Translations under genes and position numbers: made by a program
Source of the DNA: Planctomycetaceae bacterium
Lineage (GTDB): Bacteria > Planctomycetota > Planctomycetia > Planctomycetales > Planctomycetaceae
Length of the DNA: 64,000 nt
NCBI GenBank assembly: GCA_021732845.1
Contig: JAKFUF010000023.1
Location: 1 to 64,000 of the forward strand
Reading direction: 5' to 3'
The notes under the pieces: model-generated
What the model was told of the DNA's origin: nothing
The model's input: the letters and a program-made list of their open reading frames with translations, nothing else
The model's database searches: none
Shown: piece by piece, positions 27,633-35,825 of the stretch
Position numbering within the stretch: the stretch's first letter is position 1
Layout: the number at the start of each line of letters is the position of its first letter

Positions 27633-28979
27633 ATGGATCGCCGGACCTTTCTGCAGTCGACAACCACGACGGGGCTGGGCCTCGCCGTCATGAACCCGGG
27701 ACTGTTTGCCGCGGCACAGGACAAGCCACTGCGGGTGGGGCTGATCGGCTGTGGCTGGTATGGCAAGGCTGACCTGCTGCGGCTGATTCAGGTTGCTCCG
27801 GTGGAGGTGGTGTCGCTGTGTGATGTCGACAGCACGATGGTCGCCGAGGCGGCGGAGCTGGTCGCGCAGCGGCAGAAGTCACAGAAGAAGCCCGAGACCT
27901 TTCACGACTACCGCGAACTGTTGAAGAAGACACAACCCGAACTCGTGCTGATTGGCACTCCCGACCACTGGCATGCGTTGACGGCGATCGCCGCGATCGA
28001 AGCGGGGGCCGACCTCTACCTGCAGAAGCCGATCAGCGTCGATGTGGTCGAAGGACAGGCGATTTTGACGGCCGCGCGGAAGCATGGTCGCGTGGTGCAG
28101 GTGGGCACGCAGCGGCGGAGCACACCGCACCTGATCGAGGCCCGCGACCGGATCTTGCGGGAGGGCAAGCTCGGCAAGATCGGCCTCGTGGAAATCTACT
28201 GTTATTACCACATGCGATCGCGTGAAAATCCGCCGGATTCCATGCCGCCCGCGAATCTGGACTACGAGTTGTGGACCGGACCCGCGCCCATGCGCCCCTA
28301 CAACTCGCTGGTTCATCCGCGCCGCTGGCGGGCCTTCATGGAGTATGGCAACGGCATCGTCGGCGACATGTGCATCCACATGCTGGACATGGTCCGCTGG
28401 ATGCTCGAACTTGGCTGGCCCGAACGGGTCAGCTCGACCGGCGGGATTCTCGTCGAGAAGAACAGCAAGGCGAACATCTCCGACACGCAGTCGGCGACGT
28501 TCGACTTCGGCACTCTGCCAGTGGTCTGGCAGCACCGCACCTACGGACATCCGGCCGACCCACAGTACCCCTGGGGAGCCACATTCTACGGCGAGAAGGG
28601 GACGCTGAAATGCAGCGTCAACGGCTACGATTTCATTCCGTTCGGCAATGGCCAGCCGGTTCACAAGGATGTCGTCTATGAGCTGGAACAATACCCCGAA
28701 GACAAGACGGAAAAGGATCTGGAAAAGCATGTGGCTCCAGCGATTCGCGGGCACATGCTCGACCTGCTGAAGGCCCGCGAATCCCGCGGCCGGCCCGTCG
28801 CCGACATCGAGCAGGGCCACATCTCCACCGCCAGTTGCCTCCTCGCCAACATCTCGATGGACCTGGGCCGGAGCCTGGCTTGGGATGTGAAAACCCACCG
28901 CATCCTCAACGACGAACCCGCCAACCTGCGGCTCCGCCGGCCGTACCGGGCACCCTGGGTGCATCCGGAGCCGGTGTGA
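27633..28979 (+). CDS. Tat-exported Gfo/Idh/MocA-family oxidoreductase
   Basis: A 448-aa protein. The N-terminus MDRRTFLQSTTTTGLGLAV is a twin-arginine signal. The Rossmann dinucleotide motif is VGLIGCGWYGKADL (about 35-48), LIGTPDHWH marks the second strand, and LYLQKPIS carries the conserved Lys-Pro. The C-terminal alpha/beta domain includes GDMCIHMLDMVRWML. Such proteins oxidise sugars or inositol-like compounds with bound NAD(P), and exported Tat versions are numerous in planctomycetes. A MITE-related ACAGTAAAATG piece lies near 27597, just upstream. The gene follows the glycosidase on the same strand with a 136-nt gap. Substrate unknown. Confidence 0.92.
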   Translation: MDRRTFLQSTTTTGLGLAVMNPGLFAAAQDKPLRVGLIGCGWYGKADLLRLIQVAPVEVVSLCDVDSTMVAEAAELVAQRQKSQKKPETFHDYRELLKKTQPELVLIGTPDHWHALTAIAAIEAGADLYLQKPISVDVVEGQAILTAARKHGRVVQVGTQRRSTPHLIEARDRILREGKLGKIGLVEIYCYYHMRSRENPPDSMPPANLDYELWTGPAPMRPYNSLVHPRRWRAFMEYGNGIVGDMCIHMLDMVRWMLELGWPERVSSTGGILVEKNSKANISDTQSATFDFGTLPVVWQHRTYGHPADPQYPWGATFYGEKGTLKCSVNGYDFIPFGNGQPVHKDVVYELEQYPEDKTEKDLEKHVAPAIRGHMLDLLKARESRGRPVADIEQGHISTASCLLANISMDLGRSLAWDVKTHRILNDEPANLRLRRPYRAPWVHPEPV

Positions 28980-29215
28980 GGCATTTCCATGTGTCCAGCT
29001 TAGCTCAGCTCAGAGAGTGTCGAAAAATCCTCAAAGTCTGCGCTGTTGACAAGGAACCCATTCACTGACATGCTTTTATGGACAGATGCAGCGAATGTGA
29101 TGCGTTACCACAGCCGAAAAAACTAATGATCGGCCCGGATACACGACGTTCGCTCCCGATGAAGTCCCGCCAGATGTGACCCCCACAGTCCCGCCCGAGA
29201 CTGAAAGTGCCTGCA

Positions 29216-30640
29216 ATGTCCCACAGTTCCACTCCGCGTTCCTGTTCCGGACCGGTCAGTCGGCGTGAGTTTTTGCGTGTGGGGATGCTGGGGTTGGGCG
29301 GGCTGACCCTGCCGGATCTGCTGCGGCTGCGGGCGACGGCGAACGAGAGTGCGTCTCGAAGTGACGAGAAGGACACTTCCATCATTTTCGTGTGGCTGCC
29401 CGGCGGGCCGCCCCATATGGAAATGTATGACATGAAGCCCAATGCTCCGGCGGATTATCGGGGCATTCTGAACCCCATCGCCACCACCGTGCCGGGGCTC
29501 GATGTCTGCGAGCACATGCCGCTGCACGCGAAGCTGGCCCACAAATACAGCATCGTGCGCTCGATCGCCCACGAATTTGCCGACCATGGAGGCGGTCACA
29601 AGCGGTTCCTGACCGGGCGGATTCCGAAGTCGCCCGTCGACACCGTCAACGACAACCCAATGGCCGGCGGCATCATCGCCAAATGCCGCGAACAGCGGAT
29701 GGTGGGCGTGCCCAACTACGTGAATCTGGCCGATGGCGGCCGCGAAGGCGTGGACGTTTTTGCTTTTGGCTCAGCCTATCTCGGGCCTTCCTATGTCCCG
29801 TTCGCTGTTCCTGGCGACCCCACCGCACCGAACTTCAAGGTGCCCAACATCTCCGCGCTGCCTGAGGTGACCGGGCGTGTCGACGACCGGCTGCGTCTGC
29901 TGAGCGGGTTCGACAGGCTCAAACGTTCGGCCGACACGCATGGACTGATGGACTCGATGGACCAGTTCAACCAGCGGGCCATGGACCTGCTGACGCATGA
30001 CAAGGCCCGCGTGGCCTTCGACCTCACCCGCGAACCCGAAGCGTTGCGGCAAAGGTATGGCAAACATGCCTGGGGCTCACGCATGCTGATGGCCCGCCGG
30101 CTCGTCGAAGCCGGTGCCAGTTTTGTCACCGTGCTGATGGAGAACCCCTATCAGTCTGGCATCCCGTTCTTGAAGCAGGGCACTTACAACTGGGATTCGC
30201 ACGCCGTCAACTGCCACATGTACGACGACTTGGCGGTCCGCCTGCCGATTTATGATCAGGCGGTGACCGCATTGATTGAGGACCTTTACGACCGTGGACT
30301 CGACAAGCGCGTGTTGCTGGTGGTGACCGGCGAGTTTGGCCGCACGCCGCGGATCGAAAACACCGTCGGCTCGCAGACCGGCGTGAAGCAGCCCGGCCGC
30401 GACCACTGGCCGCAGGCGATGTCGCTGCTGGTTTCCGGCGGTGGCCTCCGCATGGGCCAGGTTATTGGCTCCACGAATTCGCGCGGCGAACACCCCAAAG
30501 ACTGCCCGCTGACCCCCAACGATCTGTGGGCCACGGTCTATCAGCACCTGGGCATCGACCCCGAGCGGACCTTCCCGGATTACCAGGGCCGCCCCATGCC
30601 GATCCTGCCGTTCGGCAAACCGATTCCCGGCTTGAGCTGA
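29216..30640 (+). CDS. Tat-exported DUF1501 protein
   Basis: About 474 aa. SRREFLRVGMLGLGGLTL near the N-terminus is a twin-arginine signal. The body matches DUF1501: FVWLPGGPPHMEMYDMKP at the start, EFADHGGGHKRFLTGR, GSRMLMARRLVEAGASFVTV, VVTGEFGRTPRI and GRDHWPQAMS. The fold is alkaline-phosphatase/sulfatase-like, but no catalytic role has been shown. I use ATG 29216; an in-frame GTG lies 9 nt upstream. The usual DUF1549/1553 partner is not adjacent. The GH/Gfo/DUF1501 trio on one strand may form a loose catabolic neighbourhood. Confidence 0.93.
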   Translation: MSHSSTPRSCSGPVSRREFLRVGMLGLGGLTLPDLLRLRATANESASRSDEKDTSIIFVWLPGGPPHMEMYDMKPNAPADYRGILNPIATTVPGLDVCEHMPLHAKLAHKYSIVRSIAHEFADHGGGHKRFLTGRIPKSPVDTVNDNPMAGGIIAKCREQRMVGVPNYVNLADGGREGVDVFAFGSAYLGPSYVPFAVPGDPTAPNFKVPNISALPEVTGRVDDRLRLLSGFDRLKRSADTHGLMDSMDQFNQRAMDLLTHDKARVAFDLTREPEALRQRYGKHAWGSRMLMARRLVEAGASFVTVLMENPYQSGIPFLKQGTYNWDSHAVNCHMYDDLAVRLPIYDQAVTALIEDLYDRGLDKRVLLVVTGEFGRTPRIENTVGSQTGVKQPGRDHWPQAMSLLVSGGGLRMGQVIGSTNSRGEHPKDCPLTPNDLWATVYQHLGIDPERTFPDYQGRPMPILPFGKPIPGLS

Positions 30641-30657
30641 AGGTTTCCCCGAGTATT

Positions 30658-30683
30658 GGTTCAAAACAGGGGTGTTTTGAACC
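30658..30683 (+). terminator. Hairpin after the DUF1501 gene
   Basis: GGTTCAAAACA and TGTTTTGAACC form a perfect 11-bp stem around GGGG, 17 nt after the stop codon. No T-tract follows, so termination by this hairpin alone is uncertain. Its right arm runs into the CCACGAAAGGCACGAA repeat. Confidence 0.5.
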
Positions 30684-30707
30684 ACGAAAGGCACGAAGAA
30701 CGCGAAA
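30680..30707 (+). repeat. CCACGAAAGGCACGAA dispersed repeat, single copy
   Basis: Nearly identical to the inverted pair at 298-400: one base differs from the left arm's complement. It sits in the spacer between the DUF1501 gene and the isochorismatase-ThuA gene. Confidence 0.7.
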
Positions 30708-30880
30708 ATTGTGGTCTGACAACCACAATCAGGTTTCACCGTCAAACCAGCGCGTTTACGGACCTGCCTCTCACACCCGTTCCGCCGTTTGAAAGTCCGT
30801 GCTCCTTCGCAGACGCGACCGCAACTCTTACAATGCCGCCGCAAGTGGTGGTTTGTGGTATGTCCGGCGGAGATCGATCC

Positions 30881-32473
30881 ATGCGGAACTTCCGGTTCGG
30901 GACGGGTTCGCTCACTCTGTGCGTGTTCGTCCTGCTGATGACAGTGGCACAGGCCAAAGACTCCAAGCCGTTGCTGCTGCACACCCGCCGACAGGAGCCG
31001 ACCCAACCGCCTACGGCAAAAACCGGAGTGGCGGTGGCAACGAGCCCAGATTTTCGCCCGGTGCAAACCGTCGCGTCGTGGGATCCGAAACAGACGGCCA
31101 TCGTCGTCTGCGACATGTGGGACAAGCACTGGTGCCCGGCTTCGACCGAGCGCGTGGGCGAAATGGCTCCGCGGATGAACGAGGTTCTGAAGGCGGCCCG
31201 GGCGCGGGGTGTGACGATCATTCACTGCCCCAGCGACACCCTCGATTTCTACAAGGACACGCCGCAGCGAAAGCGGGCGCAGGCTGCGCCGGTCGTGGAG
31301 ACCAAAATCCCCCTGCAGCGCTGGTGCCGCATCGACGGCATGAAGGAAGCCCCGCTGCCGATCGATGATACCGACGGTGGCTGCGACTGCGAGAATCCCG
31401 GGAGCCACAAGGCGTGGAGCCGGCAGCATCCGGCGCTGGAGATCTTTCCCGAAGACGCGATCACCGACAGTGCCGAGGCCTACTATCTGATGCGGCAGCA
31501 GGGGATCACGAATGTCATTGTCATGGGTGTCCACACGAACATGTGTGTGCTTGGCCGCCCGTTCTCGATCCGTCAGTTGGTGCAGCAGGGCCAGAACGTG
31601 GTGCTGATGCGCGACTTGACGGACACAATGTACAACCCAGCCAAGGCCCCGTACGTCAATCACTTCACCGGCACGGATCTGGTCGTCGAACATATTGAGA
31701 AATATTGGTGCCCGACGATCACCAGTGTTGACCTGATTGGTGGTGTGCCGCTCAAGTTCAAGGCAGACACCCGCCCGCAACTCACGATGGTCATCGCCGA
31801 GGACGAATATCAGACCGAACGGACGCTGCCCCAATGGTCACGGAAAAACCTGTGGACGAGCTTCCGCGTCTCGTATGTGTTCGCCGATCCCAACGACAAA
31901 TTCAGCCTGCCAGAGATTGGCCAACTGGACCAGGCCGATGTGGCGTTGTTCAGTGTTCGCCGCCGTCCGCTTCCCGTGGCTCAACTCGACGTGGTCCGGC
32001 GCTATGTCGCTTCGGGAAAGCCACTGGTGGCGATCCGGACTTCGAGCCACGCCTTTGCCCTGCGCGACGGAGCGGTTCCAGAGGGGCTGGCAGTCTGGCC
32101 GGAGTTCGATCAGCAGGCACTTGGCTGCCACTACGCAGGGCATCTGGGGAAGAAGGCCGACGGGCCGAGCACCATCGTCAGAGTTCTCCCGGAAGCCGTG
32201 AAGAGTCGGCTGTTGGAGGGGATCTCTCAAAGCGAATTCGGCAGCCCCTCGTGGCTCTACAAATCTGTCCCACTCGCCGAAGGCGCGACGCCGTTGCTGA
32301 TGGGGCGGTTCGACAACGAGGAGCAGCCAGTCGCCTGGACCTGGCTACGTCCGAGCAAGGGGCGGACGTTCTACACTTCGCTGGGACACCCGGGAGATTT
32401 CGAAATCCCCGCCTTCGAACGCCTGCTGTTGAACGGGACCGCCTGGGCCGCCGATTTGAAGCCGGTGCCGTGA
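30881..32473 (+). CDS. Secreted isochorismatase-like hydrolase fused to a ThuA-like domain
   Basis: A 530-aa protein with a signal peptide (LTLCVFVLLMTVAQA). Residues about 65-290 are a cysteine-hydrolase (isochorismatase) domain: VVCDMWDKHW with the catalytic Asp (D78) and GVHTNMCVLGRP with the nucleophile Cys (C222). Residues about 300-525 resemble the ThuA/trehalose-utilisation, glutamine-amidotransferase-like fold: LTMVIAEDEYQTERTLP, VALFSVRRRPLP, KPLVAIRTSSHAF and RTFYTSLGHPGDF. Both domains are common in secreted planctomycete proteins. GGCGGAG lies about 10 nt before ATG 30881; the open frame upstream to 30656 reads through repeat DNA and is not used. Substrate unknown. Confidence 0.85.
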   Translation: MRNFRFGTGSLTLCVFVLLMTVAQAKDSKPLLLHTRRQEPTQPPTAKTGVAVATSPDFRPVQTVASWDPKQTAIVVCDMWDKHWCPASTERVGEMAPRMNEVLKAARARGVTIIHCPSDTLDFYKDTPQRKRAQAAPVVETKIPLQRWCRIDGMKEAPLPIDDTDGGCDCENPGSHKAWSRQHPALEIFPEDAITDSAEAYYLMRQQGITNVIVMGVHTNMCVLGRPFSIRQLVQQGQNVVLMRDLTDTMYNPAKAPYVNHFTGTDLVVEHIEKYWCPTITSVDLIGGVPLKFKADTRPQLTMVIAEDEYQTERTLPQWSRKNLWTSFRVSYVFADPNDKFSLPEIGQLDQADVALFSVRRRPLPVAQLDVVRRYVASGKPLVAIRTSSHAFALRDGAVPEGLAVWPEFDQQALGCHYAGHLGKKADGPSTIVRVLPEAVKSRLLEGISQSEFGSPSWLYKSVPLAEGATPLLMGRFDNEEQPVAWTWLRPSKGRTFYTSLGHPGDFEIPAFERLLLNGTAWAADLKPVP

Positions 32474-32503
32474 GGCAGTGGATTGCCGGCTGGTCAAACG
32501 GTT

Positions 32504-32617
32504 GGACAGGATGAAAAAGGATGGTGGAGGATCAGGAAAGGATTTGTTTGTGAGGGCTTTTGATGGAGACATCCTTTCTTAATCGCTCACATCTTTTTTC
32601 ATCCTGTCGCAAAATCC
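32504..32617. repeat. Long palindromic element (GGACAGGATG family), copy 1
   Basis: GGACAGGATGAAAAAGGATG and its neighbours (left arm, from 32504) are mirrored by ATCCTTTCTT...CATCCTGTC (right arm, ending 32608), giving a roughly 105-bp imperfect stem-loop followed by CAAAATCCT. A second copy with the same spacing and trailing bases is at 50416-50530. It occupies the spacer after the isochorismatase-ThuA gene (32474-33002, no gene). Confidence 0.8.
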
Positions 32618-32713
32618 TCGCTAAAACAACCGGCTGGCTTCCAATGTCCGTGACCAAAAAGCATTTTACTGTGAAATTTGAAATCTGACGTGTTCGACAA
32701 AAGCCAATCTCAA

Positions 32714-32836
32714 ATTTCAAATTTCACAGTCTGTTCAGCCACACCGAACTGTCGACTGAGCTTCAATGGCGCGAATGTAACTGTTGCCCCACAGTGTGGA
32801 TGCTGCGACAAAGTATTTTACTGTGAAATTTGAAAT
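32714..32836. mobile_element. MITE-like element, copy 1
   Basis: Terminal inverted repeats ATTTCAAATTTCACAGT (32714-32730) and ACTGTGAAATTTGAAAT (32820-32836) are perfect over 17 bp and bound a 123-bp element. A further inverted copy of the end (32668-32684) lies outside. The interior (CAGCCACA, GAACTGTCG, GCAGTGTGG-like segments) matches a second element at 38189-38302. There is no coding capacity. Target-site duplications are not obvious. Confidence 0.65.
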
Positions 32837-33002
32837 CTGAAATTTGAAATTGCGTTGAAACCAGCGAATGGACTTTTGTCGGACACGTCAAATCTGAAAT
32901 TCTGCAGGTACAACTGCGGTCGAACAGATCGCGGGCCAGATTTCAATCCGCTCCATCAATCCAACGACACCACACCACTCTTGCCGACTCTCAGGACCAC
33001 AC

Positions 33003-33953
33003 ATGGATCTGCTCAGCACGCTGCCTGGTTCGCTCATGGAAGGTTTTTTTCCCGCGGGATGGGATCTGAAGAAAATCGACGCGTGTGTCGACAACGACCC
33101 GGGCACGGTGGGCAAGCGGCAGAAGTGGTGGCACAAAGAGTTCACTCCGGTTCCCTGTTCGTCGTTCGGCGACTTCGACACGATGATGGGCCATGAGATC
33201 GCATTGACCATCAAACGCAGCCGCGATGCGGGCGAGCAACTCATCCTGATTCTGCCTGTCGGCCCCATGGGCATGTACCGCTGGGCGATCTACTTCCTCA
33301 ACGAGTGGAACGTCGCGTGCGACCATGTGCATGGCTTCAACATGGACGAGTGGAGCGACGCCGACGGGAACAACCTGCCTGCCACCAACCCGGGCGCTTT
33401 TCAATACGCGATGCAGCAGGCGTTTTACGGGCCGCTCGGCAAGAAGACGGTGCCAACCAAACAGCGAAACTTCGCCACGAAGAAAAATCTGCCCACATAC
33501 GCCGAAAAGATCGGCGAACTGCGGGCCAAGGGTGCGAAGCTGACCGTCATCTTCGGCATTGGCCGGGTGTGCCACATCGCGTTCTGGGAGCCGCACTTCG
33601 CCGGCGAGTACTCCAGCGAGGCCGACTGGAAGGCCCAGTCGCACCGGCTGGGTGCCAAGCTGCACCCGCTGACGATCGAACAGAATGCGATCACCAGCTT
33701 CAAGAGCCGCACGACGCTGGTTCCGGCCTTCGCCAACACCATCGGCCCCGCCATCTTCCTCGGTGCGGATTCCATCATTGGCGGCGCTGACGGCACCCTG
33801 GCGCGGGGCATGATGTGGCAGGGGCTCAGCCTGTGGATGTCGCTGCGTCATGAACCGACACCGTGGATCCCCTCGACCTACATGCCGACGCAGAAGGGCA
33901 AGCTGTTCTACCACACCGACCTCGCCGGCCCGCTCGTGGCCGAGTGCAATTGA
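33003..33953 (+). CDS. Glucosamine-6-phosphate deaminase-like (NagB-family) protein
   Basis: A 316-aa soluble protein of the NagB/GlcN6P-isomerase fold. Matches include the phosphate loop [17 protein letters not shown], the conserved HGFNMDEW (Asp of the enolisation step) and [14 protein letters not shown]. In true NagB the last motif reads GxDGHIAFNEP. Here the His and Glu remain but the Asp-Gly before His is Val-Cys and Asn is Trp. The enzyme would normally convert GlcN6P to Fru6P and ammonia; the altered loop suggests a different substrate or lost deaminase activity. AGGA lies upstream of ATG 33003. It is followed by a tRNA-binding-domain gene. Confidence 0.8.
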   Translation: MDLLSTLPGSLMEGFFPAGWDLKKIDACVDNDPGTVGKRQKWWHKEFTPVPCSSFGDFDTMMGHEIALTIKRSRDAGEQLILILPVGPMGMYRWAIYFLNEWNVACDHVHGFNMDEWSDADGNNLPATNPGAFQYAMQQAFYGPLGKKTVPTKQRNFATKKNLPTYAEKIGELRAKGAKLTVIFGIGRVCHIAFWEPHFAGEYSSEADWKAQSHRLGAKLHPLTIEQNAITSFKSRTTLVPAFANTIGPAIFLGADSIIGGADGTLARGMMWQGLSLWMSLRHEPTPWIPSTYMPTQKGKLFYHTDLAGPLVAECN

Positions 33954-33969
33954 TTGCCGCAGGCACACC

Positions 33970-33990
33970 GTAGCGTCGGCTTCAGCCGAC
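33970..33990. repeat. GTCGGCTTCAGCCGAC palindrome, copy 3
   Basis: Identical to the 14281-14301 unit over 21 bp. It lies 17 nt after the NagB-like gene and 54 nt before the tRNA-binding gene, where it may act as a transcript-end hairpin. Confidence 0.75.
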
Positions 33991-34043
33991 ACCACGGTGC
34001 TCGCAGCACTACCGAACTTCAAGACAAGTCCCACGGAGAAGCG

Positions 34044-34442
34044 ATGTCGACGGAACCCACAGACAAGCCGGCCGCAGCCGCAACGGCACCTGCCGCTGTC
34101 CCTGCGGTGGAGCAGAAGCCACTGGTGACCTACGACCACTTCGCGCAGCTCGACCTGCGCGTGGCCAAAATTCTCGAAGCCCGCGAGCATCCCAATGCCA
34201 GCAAGCTGCTGCTGCTCAAGATCCGTGTGGGCGATCTCGAGAAGCAGATCGTCGCGGGGATCAAAGGCCATTATGACCCTGCCGCCCTGGTCGGCACCTC
34301 GATCATCATCGTCAACAACCTCGCTCCGGCGATGATCCGCGGCGAGGAAAGCAACGGCATGCTCCTGGCGGCATCCGATGCCAATTCGGTGATCCTGCTC
34401 CGCCCAGAGCGCGAAATCGCCGACGGATCGCGCGTGAAGTAG
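34044..34442 (+). CDS. Stand-alone tRNA-binding (MetRS beta-subunit-like) domain protein
   Basis: A 132-aa protein. After an Ala/Pro-rich 25-residue N-terminus comes an EMAP-II/MetRS C-terminal OB-fold: FAQLDLRVAKILEAREHPNASKLLLLKIRVGD, QIVAGIKGHYDPAALVGTSIIIVNNLAPAMIRGEESNGMLLAA. These domains dock tRNA to synthetases, either as a separate MetRS beta subunit or as free-standing homologues. No methionyl-tRNA synthetase catalytic gene is in the window. GGAGAAG sits 3 nt before ATG 34044. The GTCGGCTTCAGCCGAC palindrome is just upstream. Confidence 0.88.
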   Translation: MSTEPTDKPAAAATAPAAVPAVEQKPLVTYDHFAQLDLRVAKILEAREHPNASKLLLLKIRVGDLEKQIVAGIKGHYDPAALVGTSIIIVNNLAPAMIRGEESNGMLLAASDANSVILLRPEREIADGSRVK

Positions 34443-34468
34443 GCAGTTTCCAATGTCAATGAATCGAC

Positions 34469-34496
34469 AACCACGAAAGGCACGAAGGACACGAAA
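34469..34496 (+). repeat. CCACGAAAGGCACGAA dispersed repeat, single copy
   Basis: Close to the copies at 298-400 and 30680. The surrounding spacer (34443-34777) also has a degenerate inverted pair built on AACCACGAATTTTCACGAA (34537 onward, mirrored near 34622-34650). No gene is visible there. Confidence 0.7.
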
Positions 34497-34777
34497 CTGT
34501 GTGAATTGAAAGCCGGTCCTAGACGACGAGAAGGTGAACCACGAATTTTCACGAAGAGGACGAATGTCACGAATGGCAACGAGATTCGTTTTGGTGACCC
34601 GCGATGCGAAGCCGGCTGACCATTCGTGAAAATCGTCAGATTCGTGGTTTAATTCTGAACGTACGATTCACGCACCGTTTTGCCGTGTCAGACGACGTGC
34701 TTTTGTGGTTCAAAAACGACAGTTTAAAGTTCATTGCTTCACCAAAAACCACCTCGCAACCTCCTGAGTCCCGCACC

Positions 34778-35710
34778 ATGCTCCAGCGTTCCCTGCTCGT
34801 GTCGCTTTTGCTGCTCAGTTCCGTGGCTCACGCCGCCGACCTGCCCGACGCGGCGAAGGTCAAGGCGGTCAAGATTTTGGAAGTGGGCCACTACTGCGAG
34901 GGTGTGGTCTTCGACCATGCCGGCAACGGCTACATTTCCCACAAGGACACGATCACGCGGTTCAAACTGGATGGAACACACAAATCCTGGGCGGTGACCG
35001 GCGCGCCCAACGGGCACAAGATCCTGGCAGACGGCACGCACCTCGTCTGTGATGCCAGCCAGCACGCGGTATTGCATCTCGATGCCGAAGGGAAACTGCT
35101 GCCGCACGCATCCAAGGAATGTGATGGCAAGCCGCTCCGTGGCCCGAATGACCTGACACTCGACCCCGCCGGCGGCTTCTACTTCAGCGATCCGGGCGGA
35201 TGTGAAGGCGGCGCGGCCATTGGCACCGTGCATTATGTCGATCCGCAGGGCGTCACCCACCACGTGACCGGCGGACTGATTTATCCCAACGGCATGGTGC
35301 TGGTTCCCGGAGGCAAAAAGCTCCTCGTGGCGGAAAGCCAGAAGAACCGCATCCTGGAGTACCCCGTCCTGTCGCCGGGCAAAGTCGGACCGATGAAGGT
35401 CTTCGCCGACCTCCCCAAGAAAGAGGGGGATCAGGTCGACAACCAGCCCGACGGGATCTGCCTCGACGCCGCCGGAAACCTCTATGTGGCTCATTACGGC
35501 ATGCATCAGGTCCAGGTACTCGACCCGACCGGCAAGCTGATCGCGCGTTACAACAATGGCAATCTCACCACCAGCAATGTCGCCTTTGGCGGTCCAAACA
35601 TGGACACGCTGTTTGTGACCGGCGGGCTCGATGTCGAAGCCGGAAAGGGCGGATTGTTCCGGCTTGACCTGGGTGTCAAAGGCCTGGTGATCCTGCCGGC
35701 CAAGAAATGA
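34778..35710 (+). CDS. Secreted SMP-30/gluconolactonase-like protein
   Basis: A 310-aa protein with a signal peptide (LLVSLLLLSSVAHAADLP). It is a six-bladed beta-propeller: GVVFDHAGNGYISHKDTITRF, GPNDLTLDPAGGFYFSDPGG with the metal-binding Asn/Asp pair, VADGGLIYPNG-like GGLIYPNGMVLVPGG, and NQPDGICLDAAGNLYVAHYG, the classic SMP-30 NxPDG metal site. It probably hydrolyses a sugar lactone in the periplasm. ATG 34778 places the signal peptide at the N-terminus; the 58 upstream codons of the open frame lie in repeat DNA. A strong terminator follows. Confidence 0.92.
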   Translation: MLQRSLLVSLLLLSSVAHAADLPDAAKVKAVKILEVGHYCEGVVFDHAGNGYISHKDTITRFKLDGTHKSWAVTGAPNGHKILADGTHLVCDASQHAVLHLDAEGKLLPHASKECDGKPLRGPNDLTLDPAGGFYFSDPGGCEGGAAIGTVHYVDPQGVTHHVTGGLIYPNGMVLVPGGKKLLVAESQKNRILEYPVLSPGKVGPMKVFADLPKKEGDQVDNQPDGICLDAAGNLYVAHYGMHQVQVLDPTGKLIARYNNGNLTTSNVAFGGPNMDTLFVTGGLDVEAGKGGLFRLDLGVKGLVILPAKK

Positions 35711-35752
35711 GTCTTCCGGGAGGCTGATCGCGCAGCCGCGTTTATGAAAAGG

Positions 35753-35792
35753 GTTGGAGCCGTGCGATTCGTCCACGGCTCCAACGTTTTTT
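35753..35792 (+). terminator. Rho-independent terminator after the SMP-30 gene
   Basis: GTTGGAGCCGTG and CACGGCTCCAAC form a perfect 12-bp stem (35753-35764 with 35774-35785) around a 9-nt loop. One G and then six T follow. It lies between convergent genes. Confidence 0.88.
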
Positions 35793-35825
35793 GAGCAAGC
35801 CCGGTGACGCAGGACGGCATCCGTG

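Noticed and set aside
30077-31834. 585-codon minus-strand open frame
   Set aside because: It spans two real plus-strand genes and their spacer, with His/Arg-rich composition typical of shadows.
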